Positions 24,950-33,081 of a DNA stretch of 64,000 nt are shown one piece after another. Position 1 is the stretch's first letter. Every line of letters begins with the position of its first letter. The notes below the pieces were generated by a model. That model did no database searches and had not been told where the DNA came from. It saw nothing but the letters and a program-made list of their open reading frames with translations. Made by a program: the position numbers and the translations under genes. Source of the DNA: Rhodococcoides fascians A44A. Its GTDB lineage: Bacteria > Actinomycetota > Actinomycetes > Mycobacteriales > Mycobacteriaceae. Where the stretch lies: the NCBI RefSeq assembly GCF_000760735.1, contig NZ_JMEX01000005.1, forward strand, positions 1,332,592 through 1,396,591, written 5' to 3'.

Positions 24950-26608
24950 CTACTGCGAGAACGACAGGTTCGAGTAGTCGATACGGAAATCGGTGCGTTG
25001 AACGAAGCCGTCGATGCCTGCCTCCAAGGCCACCGACGGGCGCACACGAGCAATGAAGATGTACGGCGCCTGCTCGGTCATACGAAGCTCTGCCGCGTTC
25101 CAGTACTCCCCGGCCTCCGGGCTCAGAGCGTCGCCTGCATTCAGTCCCTGATCGACGAGACCCAGGAATTCGGGATCGTTCCACAGTGCGGTGTTCGAGC
25201 CACCACCCGGCTGAGTGAGCAACTGCAGCGAGTACGGCGGGGTCATGGTCACCGATGCGCCGATCGAGAGGCTGGCCTGGATCTTCCCGTCGAGCTGCTC
25301 AGCGTTGAGTTGAGCCGCAGGAACTTCGGAGATGGTGACGTCGATGCCGGCTTCGGCAGCGTACGACTGAATCTGAATTGCAGTGTCCTGCGCAGCGGGG
25401 AGCTGGTTGTTGACGCTGAGCGTGAACGCGAAGCCGTCCGGCATGCCGGCCTCCGCGAGCATCTGCTTCGCACGTTCCGGATCACCGTCGTACTGCGGTA
25501 GGGCGGATCCATCCCAGTTGGGCGCTTTGTCGTCCAGAACGTGGTTGTACTTGTACGCGCGGTCGAAGAAGACGTCGGACATGATCTGGTCGTAGGGGAT
25601 CGCGTAGGCCATGGCCTGGCGCACCCGCACGTCGTCGAATGGGGCAGTGGTGGTGTTCATCGCGTACAGCAGGTACTGGTTCGAGGTGGTCGTCGGTACC
25701 GTGACCGCCTCGTTTCCCTCGAGCGTTGCCTGGTCCGAGGAACGCAGCGCGAGCGCAACATCGGCGTCCCCGCGGGTGACCATGTTGGCGCGCGTTGCAG
25801 GATCGGCGACTACTCGTCGAATCATCCGCTTCACCTCGGGCTCGCCGAGGACGAAGTCGGGGTTAGCCTTCATGACGATCTCCTGGCCCGGAGTCACCGA
25901 CTCCAACATGTAAGCGCCGTAACCGAAATTGCCGCGCATCATGTCCTCGGCACCCCACTGCACGGCGTAAGGATCGTCGGGAGTGGCGTTCTCGATGAGA
26001 TAGTTGCTGTCGTAGATCGATCCGATGTTCTCGGCCAGGTTAGCCAGCAACGTCAGGCCGTAGCCCGCTTTCTCCACGGTGAAACTGACCGTGTAGTCGT
26101 CGATTTTCTGAATCTGAGTGACCGGGTCGGTCAGCATCGGCTTGAAGTAACCGGCCATACCGCCACCCGGAGTCGCGAACTTGCGCTCGAAGGACCACAG
26201 CACGTCGTCGGCGTCGAGTTCGTTACCTTGTTGGCTCGACACACCTTGCTTCAGCTTGAAGGTGTAGACGAGTTGATCCTCGCTGACGTCGTAACTCTCG
26301 GCCAAGTACGGCTCGAAGTTGTAGTAGTCCTGCACCAGAGCGTCCGAGCCGTCCTCTTCCACGTACGGTTTGCGGATGAGCTGCGCGTGCATGTTGTTCG
26401 TGACGTCCTGGTTGTCCGTACCCGCGGTGTAGCCGTAGTCACGGACGACGTTCGACGCCTGGTCGGGGGTCACGACGATGATTTCGCCGGTGCTGGCCGC
26501 GTCGGATCCTGCGGACCCACCGTCGGAGCACGCACTCAGCGCGAGCGCGCCCGCGAGAAGCGGGATGGACCATTTGAGCCCGAAAGGTAGGCGATGGGAG
26601 TGTTTCAC
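24950..26608 (-). CDS. ABC transporter substrate-binding lipoprotein (family 5, peptide/opine type)
   Basis: 552-aa exported receptor of the DppA/OppA class. Signal peptide SIPLLAGALALSAC ends in a lipobox with Cys27, so it is membrane-anchored on the outer face. The mature part has LAESYDVSEDQLVYTFKLKQ, the conserved RVRQAMAYAIPYDQI region and GDPERAKQMLAEAG. The ligand is unknown; family members bind peptides, nickel, opines, glutathione or small xenobiotics. GTG 26608 follows AAGGAG. Its neighbours are the permeases upstream and paralog 6 downstream. Confidence 0.92.
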   Translation of the reverse strand: MKHSHRLPFGLKWSIPLLAGALALSACSDGGSAGSDAASTGEIIVVTPDQASNVVRDYGYTAGTDNQDVTNNMHAQLIRKPYVEEDGSDALVQDYYNFEPYLAESYDVSEDQLVYTFKLKQGVSSQQGNELDADDVLWSFERKFATPGGGMAGYFKPMLTDPVTQIQKIDDYTVSFTVEKAGYGLTLLANLAENIGSIYDSNYLIENATPDDPYAVQWGAEDMMRGNFGYGAYMLESVTPGQEIVMKANPDFVLGEPEVKRMIRRVVADPATRANMVTRGDADVALALRSSDQATLEGNEAVTVPTTTSNQYLLYAMNTTTAPFDDVRVRQAMAYAIPYDQIMSDVFFDRAYKYNHVLDDKAPNWDGSALPQYDGDPERAKQMLAEAGMPDGFAFTLSVNNQLPAAQDTAIQIQSYAAEAGIDVTISEVPAAQLNAEQLDGKIQASLSIGASVTMTPPYSLQLLTQPGGGSNTALWNDPEFLGLVDQGLNAGDALSPEAGEYWNAAELRMTEQAPYIFIARVRPSVALEAGIDGFVQRTDFRIDYSNLSFSQ

Positions 26609-26724
26609 TACGAGTGTCTCCTTCGTCGATGCATGGGGGATCGACGGGTGTCGCGTGTCAATTTGTCGACGCCCGTGAAAATGGGAGGTGCACGTGCTCG
26701 GACAGCGCTGTCCGTGTGCTGATG

Positions 26725-26786
26725 GGGTCACTCCGCCGGCTGCGCTCCCGCGCGTGAATGGGTCACTCCGCCGGCTGCGCTCCCGC
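26725..26786. repeat. Tandem 27-bp GC-rich repeat, REP-like
   Basis: A 27-nt unit beginning GGGTCACTCCGCCGGCTGCG occurs at 26725-26751 and again at 26760-26786, a 35-bp period, in the gap between the DppC and binding-protein genes. It looks like a short interspersed REP-like element. No coding role is seen. Confidence 0.7.
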
Positions 26787-26790
26787 CGCG

Positions 26791-27654
26791 TCAGTGGGAG
26801 CGGCGCGTGTCTTTCGTGAGATGACGGCCGACGATGGCGACGGAAGCCACTGTCGCGCACAGAGCGAACGCGGGTGCGCCGGCGGCCCAGAGCTTTCCGA
26901 TCGCCGCATCGCCGGCGCCGCGCGTGATCATCGATCCCCATTCCGGTGTGGGAGGTGCGAGACCCACTCCGAGGAAGCCGAGAGCCGCGGTCAGGATGAT
27001 CGTCAGTCCGAACACCACCGACGCGTTCTGCAACGCAGGGACGGACGAGTTGGGAAGCACGTGCCGGAAGACGAGTTGGGTCTCGCTGAGACCGGCCTGC
27101 CGGGCAGCGTCGAGGTAGGCGTCTCCTCGAACCCGCAAGACCTCGGTGCGCACCAACCGTGCCTGAATCGGTGCGAGAATCACCGACAACGTGAAGATCA
27201 TCGTCAACGACGAAGTGCCGAAGAACGAGACGACGACGAGTGCGACGATCACGGTGGGTACTGCCTCTAGGAGGTCCAGGAACCGGGCGGCGCCGCGCGC
27301 CAGGAATCCGCCGAGCCCACGTCCTGACTCGTTCATTCCGATCGTGAGGCCGATGAGAATGCCACCCACTGTCGATGCGATCGTGACGAACAACGCGATG
27401 GTGACGTCGATCCGTGCGCCGGCGATGGTTCGAGAGAACACGTCGAGTCCCGTGGAATCGGTGCCAAGCAGGAACTCCGAGTTCGGTGAAAGCGACGGCG
27501 CGCCGACAACTTTCGTCGGATCGAACGGTACGATCCACGGTCCGACGAGCGCTACCAGAAGCACGAGGGCGACGGGCACGAACAGCAGGAGGGTCTTGGG
27601 TGAGGCGCGCTTCGTCTTTCGAGTCTCGCGTGCAGAAGTCGTGACGCCGGCCAT
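26791..27654 (-). CDS. ABC transporter permease (DppC-like)
   Basis: 287-aa inner-membrane permease of the peptide/nickel class. A first helix (LLLFVPVALVLLVALVGPWIV) precedes the periplasmic domain with FLLGTDSTGLDVFSRTIAGA, the family hallmark. The cytoplasmic EAA loop that contacts the ATPases reads DAARQAGLSETQLVFRHVLP. Its ATG directly follows the DppB stop with no gap. Forms the channel with DppB for the binding protein encoded downstream. Confidence 0.93.
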   Translation of the reverse strand: MAGVTTSARETRKTKRASPKTLLLFVPVALVLLVALVGPWIVPFDPTKVVGAPSLSPNSEFLLGTDSTGLDVFSRTIAGARIDVTIALFVTIASTVGGILIGLTIGMNESGRGLGGFLARGAARFLDLLEAVPTVIVALVVVSFFGTSSLTMIFTLSVILAPIQARLVRTEVLRVRGDAYLDAARQAGLSETQLVFRHVLPNSSVPALQNASVVFGLTIILTAALGFLGVGLAPPTPEWGSMITRGAGDAAIGKLWAAGAPAFALCATVASVAIVGRHLTKDTRRSH

Positions 27655-28707
27655 CTAGGAAGCACCTCCTTGCCGACCCGGCTTGCGCCGAGGGTCGAGC
27701 AGCATGTTGATCAGGTCTACACACAGGAACACGATCAGCGATATCGCGGCAACCACCAACAGGAAGCCCTGTAGAGCAATGAGATCCGTTGCGGCAACGG
27801 CCTCCACGGCATAGGTGCCCATTCCGCCGAGGCCGAAGAGAGTCTCGAGAATCACGGCACCGCCCAGCAGCGAACCGAAGACCATGCCGAACAGTGACAC
27901 CGTCGGAGGGAGGGCCCGCCGATAGGCACTGAGATAGATGTACTTGCGCGCCGATCCCGTAGCAACCTTGAACAGCGTCGGGCCCGCGGTCAGGCTCGAA
28001 TCCAACGCAGTCAGAAGCTGTTTGAGAAGAATGGGCGTAACCGAGACCACGAGAACCGAGATCGGCAACAACAGGTGTGAGGCCATCGAGGACACCACCA
28101 CGGTGTCGCCGCGTAGGACGGCGTCGAGCAAAGGGAGAGAAGTGATCGGATCGGGTTCGGTCAGCCCAGGTCGCACCCGCCCCGAGGGGGCCGGGACGAC
28201 CTGAAGCGTCGCATAGAAAAGGAAGATTCCGACGACGCCCACGACGAACTCGGGCACCGCGCCCGCTGCCTGGGCGTAACCGCGCACGGCGCGCGATGCG
28301 AGAGAGCCGGGCCACGCCACGACAATGGCTGACAACAGCAGAGTCACCGCGACGAGAAAAGTGAACGCGATGCCGGCCAGTTCGAGTGTGCCGGGTAAGC
28401 GGTCAGCGATGTCAGTGGTCACCGGTCTACCCGTCATGATGGCGTTTCCGAGATCGAAGTGCAGGAGGTTACCCAGATAGGACATGAGTTGGCTCCACAG
28501 ACTTCCGTCGAGTCCCAGCTCGGCCTTGGTGGCCAGATAGTCTGCTTCGGTGGCCTCAGGTCCGACTACTTCACGCGCAGGGTCGCCGGGGATCGCTCGC
28601 ACCAGGAAGAAGGCTGCAACTGCGAACACCAGCAGGTGTAGAGGTAGCACCGCCACACGCCCCAGCCACCAACGCTGGCGGCCGACGAAATTCTGCAGCG
28701 CGTTCAT
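27655..28707 (-). CDS. ABC transporter permease (DppB-like)
   Basis: 350-aa permease with six membrane segments. The N-terminal VLPLHLLVFAVAAFFLVRAI-PGDP and the phrase LGLDGSLWSQLMSYLGNLLHFDLG are characteristic of DppB/GsiC proteins. The EAA loop region is SARKYIYLSAYRRALPPTVS, and GGAVILETLFGLGGMGTYAVEA follows. Overlaps the upstream ATPase gene by 4 nt. The tail KPGRQGGAS is short and polar. Confidence 0.93.
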   Translation of the reverse strand: MNALQNFVGRQRWWLGRVAVLPLHLLVFAVAAFFLVRAIPGDPAREVVGPEATEADYLATKAELGLDGSLWSQLMSYLGNLLHFDLGNAIMTGRPVTTDIADRLPGTLELAGIAFTFLVAVTLLLSAIVVAWPGSLASRAVRGYAQAAGAVPEFVVGVVGIFLFYATLQVVPAPSGRVRPGLTEPDPITSLPLLDAVLRGDTVVVSSMASHLLLPISVLVVSVTPILLKQLLTALDSSLTAGPTLFKVATGSARKYIYLSAYRRALPPTVSLFGMVFGSLLGGAVILETLFGLGGMGTYAVEAVAATDLIALQGFLLVVAAISLIVFLCVDLINMLLDPRRKPGRQGGAS

Positions 28708-29531
28708 CGGGCTGCTGCCACGGCTAGCTGCTCGACTTCGTCGAGTCCTCTGTACGCCTCGAGCAACTGCTCGGTGTACGGGTCCTGCGGTCGCTCGACC
28801 ACGTCGTCGGTGGTGCCCTGTTCGACGATGACGCCGCTACGCATGACGACGATGTCGTCGGCGATGAAGGCTGTGGCGGGCAAACCATGCGACACGAACA
28901 CCAAGCCGCAGTCCTCGGCCGCGCAGTAACTCTTGAGCATGTTCAGTATTGCTCCCTGGACCGACACATCGAGCGCGGAGACCACTTCGTCGCACAACAG
29001 AATCCGCGGTTTCACCACGAGCGCACGTGCGATCGAGAAGCGTTGCCGCTGACCTCCCGAGACTTCGGCGGGGTACCGATCTGCCATCGACGGGTCCAGT
29101 TCGAGAGACGCGAGTGTCTCGTCGACGCGGACGTTCGCCGTCTCGGTGTCCATACCGAGCAAACGCTGCGCAGGTAGCCGCACGGCGTCACGCAGCGTTC
29201 GCCTCGGATCGAACGACGACGTCGTGTCCTGAGCGACGTACTGTATGCGGGAACGAAATTCGCGGCGTCCTCCTCGGGTCGACAACACGCCGGGTAATGC
29301 TGCGCCGTTGTACGCCACAGTGCCATCGGTGGGCTCCAGCAGCCCGCACATCATTCGGACCAACGTCGACTTGCCCGACCCGGACTCACCGACGATTCCG
29401 ATGGCCGACGCAGACGTGACCTTCATGCTGATGTCGTTCACAGCAGCCTTGCCGGACCCACGGCGATGGAAACTCTTGCCGAGGTGCCTGGCGTCGATCT
29501 CGGCGTATGCACCGCGCACAGTGCCACTCAT
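28704..29531 (-). CDS. ABC transporter ATPase (DppF-like)
   Basis: 275-aa ATP-binding subunit with Walker A (GESGSGKST), Q loop (YVAQDTTSSFDPRRT), signature (VSGGQRQR), Walker B (RILLCDEVVSALD) and switch His (FVSHG). It lacks the long OppD-type tail but keeps DPYTEQLLEAYRG. It is the first gene of the long minus-strand unit. ATG 29531 is used because GGAGG is 7 nt upstream; a GTG one codon before is possible. Peptide-type transporters need two ATPases; the other is probably the gene at 11896-12816. Confidence 0.92.
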   Translation of the reverse strand: MSGTVRGAYAEIDARHLGKSFHRRGSGKAAVNDISMKVTSASAIGIVGESGSGKSTLVRMMCGLLEPTDGTVAYNGAALPGVLSTRGGRREFRSRIQYVAQDTTSSFDPRRTLRDAVRLPAQRLLGMDTETANVRVDETLASLELDPSMADRYPAEVSGGQRQRFSIARALVVKPRILLCDEVVSALDVSVQGAILNMLKSYCAAEDCGLVFVSHGLPATAFIADDIVVMRSGVIVEQGTTDDVVERPQDPYTEQLLEAYRGLDEVEQLAVAAAR

Positions 29532-29617
29532 CACGATCCTCCAACCCGTTCGTCATCAGCAGATGTACTGCCTTGACCGCAGAGCTTTCTTCAGACTCGT
29601 TACTGAAAGCGCCTCGA

Positions 29618-29639
29618 GGCGTAACCGAAGTATTACGCC
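29618..29639. promoter_or_regulatory. Operator site A, GGCGTAA-N8-TTACGCC
   Basis: Perfect 7-bp arms at 29618-29624 and 29633-29639 with spacer ccgaagta. It is nearer the minus-strand operon, 87 bp from its first codon. The same arms and spacing recur at site B. Confidence 0.75.
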
Positions 29640-29746
29640 AGGTGAAATGCCTGGTCAGAGCCTTGAGAATCCTCTAAACGCCATTGTGATCTACCTCTCT
29701 GTGGCGTTATCGGCGTCCGAAACGGCCCCCAGCAGGCCGAGTGCGC

Positions 29747-29768
29747 GGCGTAATCGGTCAGTTACGCC
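29747..29768. promoter_or_regulatory. Operator site B, GGCGTAA-N8-TTACGCC
   Basis: Perfect 7-bp arms at 29747-29753 and 29762-29768 with spacer tcggtcag, 148 bp before the plus-strand monooxygenase gene. Arms and spacing are identical to site A while the spacers differ, which is what a dimeric repressor or activator site would show. Confidence 0.75.
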
Positions 29769-29916
29769 TGGGCCATGTTCGTTAATCCGATTCCCCCAAG
29801 CTGGTGCGCACGCAGCGTTACCGCTGCCCATGGAAACCCGAGAGGACTTCGATGAACGTACTTCTGCCCCGCGATCACGCCGAACCCGAACAAGGACCGA
29901 CCAGAGGTGCAGGCGC

Positions 29917-31209
29917 ATGATGCATCTCGGGTGGTTCTTCACAACCGGATTCGGTGTCTACGGCTGGAATCAGCCATGGTCCGGCAATGTACCTGCCGAC
30001 GTCGGGCGGCCGGATCTGTTCGTCGACGCGGCGCGCAGTCTCGAACGGGCGGGCTTCGACTACATCATGCTGGAGGACTCCTCCGTTCTGTCGGACGTGT
30101 ATCGCGGAACGTTCGAAAGTTCGGTGCGTCGCGGCACCACCGTCCGATTCGATCCGATGCCGCTCGTACCTCTGATGGCCCAGGCAACCGAGCGAATCGG
30201 AATTATCGCCACCGTCGCAACGACCTTCTATCCGCCTTTTCTCGCTGCTCGCTTGATGGCAACGCTCGATCATGTGACCAAGGGCAGGATCGGCATCAAT
30301 CTGGTGACGGCAAGTGCTGACGGTGCTGCCCAGAACTACGGCTTGCCGAAGCAGATCGAACACGGCCTGCGGTACGAGATGGCCGACGAATGGATCGACG
30401 TCGTGTCTCAGCTGTGGGACTCGTGGGAGGAGGACGCCCTGGTTCTCGATGCCGAATCCGGCGTCTTCGCTGACCACGAGAAGATTCACAAGGTGGGGTT
30501 CGAAGGGAAATATTACGCCTCCCGCGGTCCCCTCAACGTCCCACGTGGACCACAAGGGCGTCCGGTCATCTGTCAGGCGGGCGGCTCGCCTGCAGGTCGC
30601 GCGTTCGGAGCCAAGCATGCCGACACGATCATTGCCAACGTGCGCGGACTCGATGCGATGCGCGAGTATCGCGAGGACATCAGCAAGAGGTTGCTCGAGT
30701 ACGGACGCAAACCGGACGATGTCAAGGTGCTGTTTCTGGTCAGCCCGATCATGGCCGACACCGACCAAGAAGCGGCAGTCAAACGGGACAGAATGCGCGA
30801 GGTCCAGAAGAACAACATCGACGGAGTATTGGCTGCGATGTCCTACCTTTCGAGCACCGACTTCTCACAATTCGACATCGACGCGCCTGTACCGGATCTG
30901 ACGAAGTACAACGGGCACAAGAGCACCCTCGAGGACATGGCAAAGTCAGGCAAGACATTACGCGAGATCATCGCCAACTACCCGACCGTGGAGTCCATCG
31001 AACTCGTGGGCACCACCGAATCCGTTGCAGCACAAATGGACGAGGCGATGGACTACGTGGGCGGCGACGGATTCCTCATCGCGTCTCCGGTCACTCGCAA
31101 GGTGATCTCCGAGATCAGCGACGGGCTCGCGCCTGCTCTCCGGCGCCGCGGTGCGATCCGAGACGGTTATTCGAAGCCGACCTTTCGCGAGAATCTCGCA
31201 GCGTTCTAG
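29917..31209 (+). CDS. LLM-class flavin-dependent monooxygenase (paralog 7)
   Basis: 430 aa; MMHLGWFFTTGFGVYGWNQP places it with paralogs 4 and 5. GRIGINLVTASADGAAQNYG is its variant of the flavin-site segment; VICQAGGSPAGRAFGAKHAD is typical. It is the only copy on the plus strand, transcribed away from the operon out of the shared control region with sites A and B. ATG 29917 or 29920 can serve; the open frame further upstream is arginine-rich shadow. Terminated by the hairpin at 31222-31239. Confidence 0.93.
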   Translation: MMHLGWFFTTGFGVYGWNQPWSGNVPADVGRPDLFVDAARSLERAGFDYIMLEDSSVLSDVYRGTFESSVRRGTTVRFDPMPLVPLMAQATERIGIIATVATTFYPPFLAARLMATLDHVTKGRIGINLVTASADGAAQNYGLPKQIEHGLRYEMADEWIDVVSQLWDSWEEDALVLDAESGVFADHEKIHKVGFEGKYYASRGPLNVPRGPQGRPVICQAGGSPAGRAFGAKHADTIIANVRGLDAMREYREDISKRLLEYGRKPDDVKVLFLVSPIMADTDQEAAVKRDRMREVQKNNIDGVLAAMSYLSSTDFSQFDIDAPVPDLTKYNGHKSTLEDMAKSGKTLREIIANYPTVESIELVGTTESVAAQMDEAMDYVGGDGFLIASPVTRKVISEISDGLAPALRRRGAIRDGYSKPTFRENLAAF

Positions 31210-31221
31210 CCGGCGCCGAGT

Positions 31222-31239
31222 GCGCGGAGGGCTCCGCGC
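31222..31239. terminator. Hairpin between convergent genes
   Basis: GCGCGGAG-gg-CTCCGCGC, 8-bp arms, lies 12 nt after the paralog 7 stop and 11 nt after the stop of the convergent membrane-protein gene. It has no T run; a bidirectional terminator is likely. Confidence 0.5.
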
Positions 31240-31250
31240 TGGCGGAACGG

Positions 31251-31649
31251 TTACATGTACGAGGCGGCGAACATCAGGAACACCACGAACAACGCCGTTC
31301 CGCCGAGTGCGGCGCCGATCATTGCCTCGCGCCCATTGGTGGCCGTTCCGTCGACGGCGCGGCTGAGGCCGACCCATCCGCACACGACGGCTACCAGGCC
31401 CGCGGGGATCGCGAGATAGTCGCCGATGAAGGGGACGAACGCGCAGACGACTGCAACGATGCCTGCAATCAGCGCGACGCTCCCGGCGCCATCACGGTAC
31501 AGGGACCGTGCAGCCGGTTTCTTGCCCACAGCTCCTCCAACGGGTTGCACCGAGTCGTGCGTTGCCGCCGAGCGGGTTCTTTCGGCACCCTCGGCGATCT
31601 CGAAGATACGCGCATTCGGGACAGCCGGCCGCTCGATGAGCGCGAGCAT
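31251..31649 (-). CDS. Small membrane protein, DUF4190-like
   Basis: 132 aa. A polar N-terminal half is followed by three hydrophobic segments: SVALIAGIVAVVCAFVPFIG, LAIPAGLVAVVCGWVGLSRA and MIGAALGGTALFVVFLMFAA. This pattern fits DUF4190-type actinobacterial membrane proteins of unknown role. It starts immediately after the stop of the GGDEF gene (TGA then ATG), so the two are co-transcribed. The N-terminal 50 residues are weakly supported and a later start is possible. Confidence 0.65.
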   Translation of the reverse strand: MLALIERPAVPNARIFEIAEGAERTRSAATHDSVQPVGGAVGKKPAARSLYRDGAGSVALIAGIVAVVCAFVPFIGDYLAIPAGLVAVVCGWVGLSRAVDGTATNGREAMIGAALGGTALFVVFLMFAASYM

Positions 31650-32900
31650 TCACTGCCGGTCTATGTGGCGTATTCCGGCTTTGGCTTCGTACAGCGCGAT
31701 GTCCGCTCGGGTGAGCAGGTCTTCGAGAGTGGAGAGGCCGGTGTTGCGGGCGATGCCGATGCTCAGTTCGATGTTGATGGTGCACTTCATGAGCTGAATC
31801 GGTGCCCGCGCTGCGATGCGAAGGCAGTCCGCGATGTCGGCCGGGTCGACGTGGCTGCCGAGTTCCGTGTCCGAGAACAAAGCGGCGACGAATTCGTCGC
31901 CGCCTATTCGGCCCAGGACGATGTCGGTGCCACACTGCTCGGAGAGTCGGGCGGCGGTGATCCGTAGCACCTGGTCGCCGATGAGGTGGCCGTGTGTGTC
32001 GTTGATCGTCTTGAAGTCGTCGACGTCGATGAACAGGACGGCTGCGGGGGCGCCGATCTCGGTGCTGATGCGATCGATCCGCTCGAACAGTGCGGCCCTG
32101 TTGAGGACACCGGTGAGGTCGTCCAGTCGAGACGCGCTCAGCAACTCTCGGTAAGCGCCGAGCAGGTGGTCCATCGTGACGGTCACGGCGGTGATGTCCC
32201 GGAAGCTGACGGCGACGACTCCGTCGACGTAATTGGCCGTGACCTCCATGATCGTGCCGGGAATGAAGAGCGAGGGCACTTCGATCCTGATTTCTCCTCG
32301 TGTTCGGACTGCGTCACGGTGAAGGTCGTCGAAGTACGAGCCCTTCGTGGTGGGGAGTGCCTCGTGGAGATGTCGGCCGAGCAACTCGGACCGATGGGCA
32401 CCGAGGTGGTGCTCTGTCTGCGCGTTCACGTACCGGATGATCAGGTCGGTGTCGAAGATGGCGAAACCGAGGGACACACTGTCCAATGCGGCGCTGAGTT
32501 GGTGGGTGGATTCGTGTGGGTGAACTCTCGACACCACGCCGGTCAGGACCTCCGGGGTGCCGTCGGGGGTGTACTCGATGGACACGCTGCGGGTCAGGAC
32601 GTGCCCGATACTTCCGTCGGGCAGAACGATCCGGTAGATGCACTCGGCACCGATGTTCTCGCTGGCGTCGCCGTACAGATCGACCAGTAATTGGGCATCG
32701 TCGGGGTGCACCCGATCGCGCCAGATGTCGATGGGGGGCCGGGGATCGGCTCCGGCAGCGAAGATGTCGGTGGCACGGGCGTCCCATTCGAGGAGTCCGT
32801 CCGCGATCCGAAAACGAGTGATCCCGATCGAGGCGGTGTGGGCATCGATGTCGGATACGCGCGGCCCCAGGCCAGTGAATTCTCGACGTGACTCGGCCAC
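31650..32900 (-). CDS. PAS-PAS-GGDEF diguanylate cyclase
   Basis: 416 aa, soluble. A first PAS/PAC-like region (about 25-125, WDARATDIFAAG and LPDGSIGHVLTRSVSIEY) and a second PAS (about 130-240, LGFAIFDTDLIIRYVNAQ) precede the GGDEF domain. That domain has DDLTGVLNRAALFERIDR, FIDVDDFKTINDTHGHLIGD and an intact active site GRIGGDEFV. It should make c-di-GMP from two GTP under sensory control. No EAL domain. GTG 32900 follows GGAGGG. Confidence 0.92.
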   Translation of the reverse strand: MAESRREFTGLGPRVSDIDAHTASIGITRFRIADGLLEWDARATDIFAAGADPRPPIDIWRDRVHPDDAQLLVDLYGDASENIGAECIYRIVLPDGSIGHVLTRSVSIEYTPDGTPEVLTGVVSRVHPHESTHQLSAALDSVSLGFAIFDTDLIIRYVNAQTEHHLGAHRSELLGRHLHEALPTTKGSYFDDLHRDAVRTRGEIRIEVPSLFIPGTIMEVTANYVDGVVAVSFRDITAVTVTMDHLLGAYRELLSASRLDDLTGVLNRAALFERIDRISTEIGAPAAVLFIDVDDFKTINDTHGHLIGDQVLRITAARLSEQCGTDIVLGRIGGDEFVAALFSDTELGSHVDPADIADCLRIAARAPIQLMKCTINIELSIGIARNTGLSTLEDLLTRADIALYEAKAGIRHIDRQ

Positions 32901-33081
32901 GATGCGTACCCTCCTTCACTTCACCGACCCGGTACGAAGTCTGCACCACACCTGCCCTCTCGCACGGCGAAACAAGCGCACGAAGCGCCCGACGTCGACG
33001 GCCACGGTGTGGTTACCGGTGCGTGCCTGGGCGCGGATTACGATGAGGATCGGATCGAAGCATGGTGGGAGGTGATCGGAC

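Larger units (their letters stand above)
29532..29916. promoter_or_regulatory. Divergent promoter region of the monooxygenase island
   Basis: A 385-bp gap between the dppF-like gene (minus) and paralog 7 (plus) with no gene I support. It contains two perfect inverted repeats GGCGTAA-N8-TTACGCC at 29618-29639 and 29747-29768. A wider repeat AACGCCA-N18-TGGCGTT lies at 29677-29683/29702-29708, and the palindrome CGCCTCGAGGCG at 29610-29621. The density of related half-sites marks it as the control region for both directions. Confidence 0.7.

Noticed and set aside
24950-28315. A 1121-residue open frame covering the binding protein and both permease genes
   Set aside because: Only the last 552 residues make sense (signal peptide and lipobox); the rest overlaps the real DppB and DppC genes out of frame.
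29245-31209. A 654-residue version of monooxygenase paralog 7
   Set aside because: The N-terminal extension crosses the operator region and the dppF-like gene antisense; family start is at 29917-29920.
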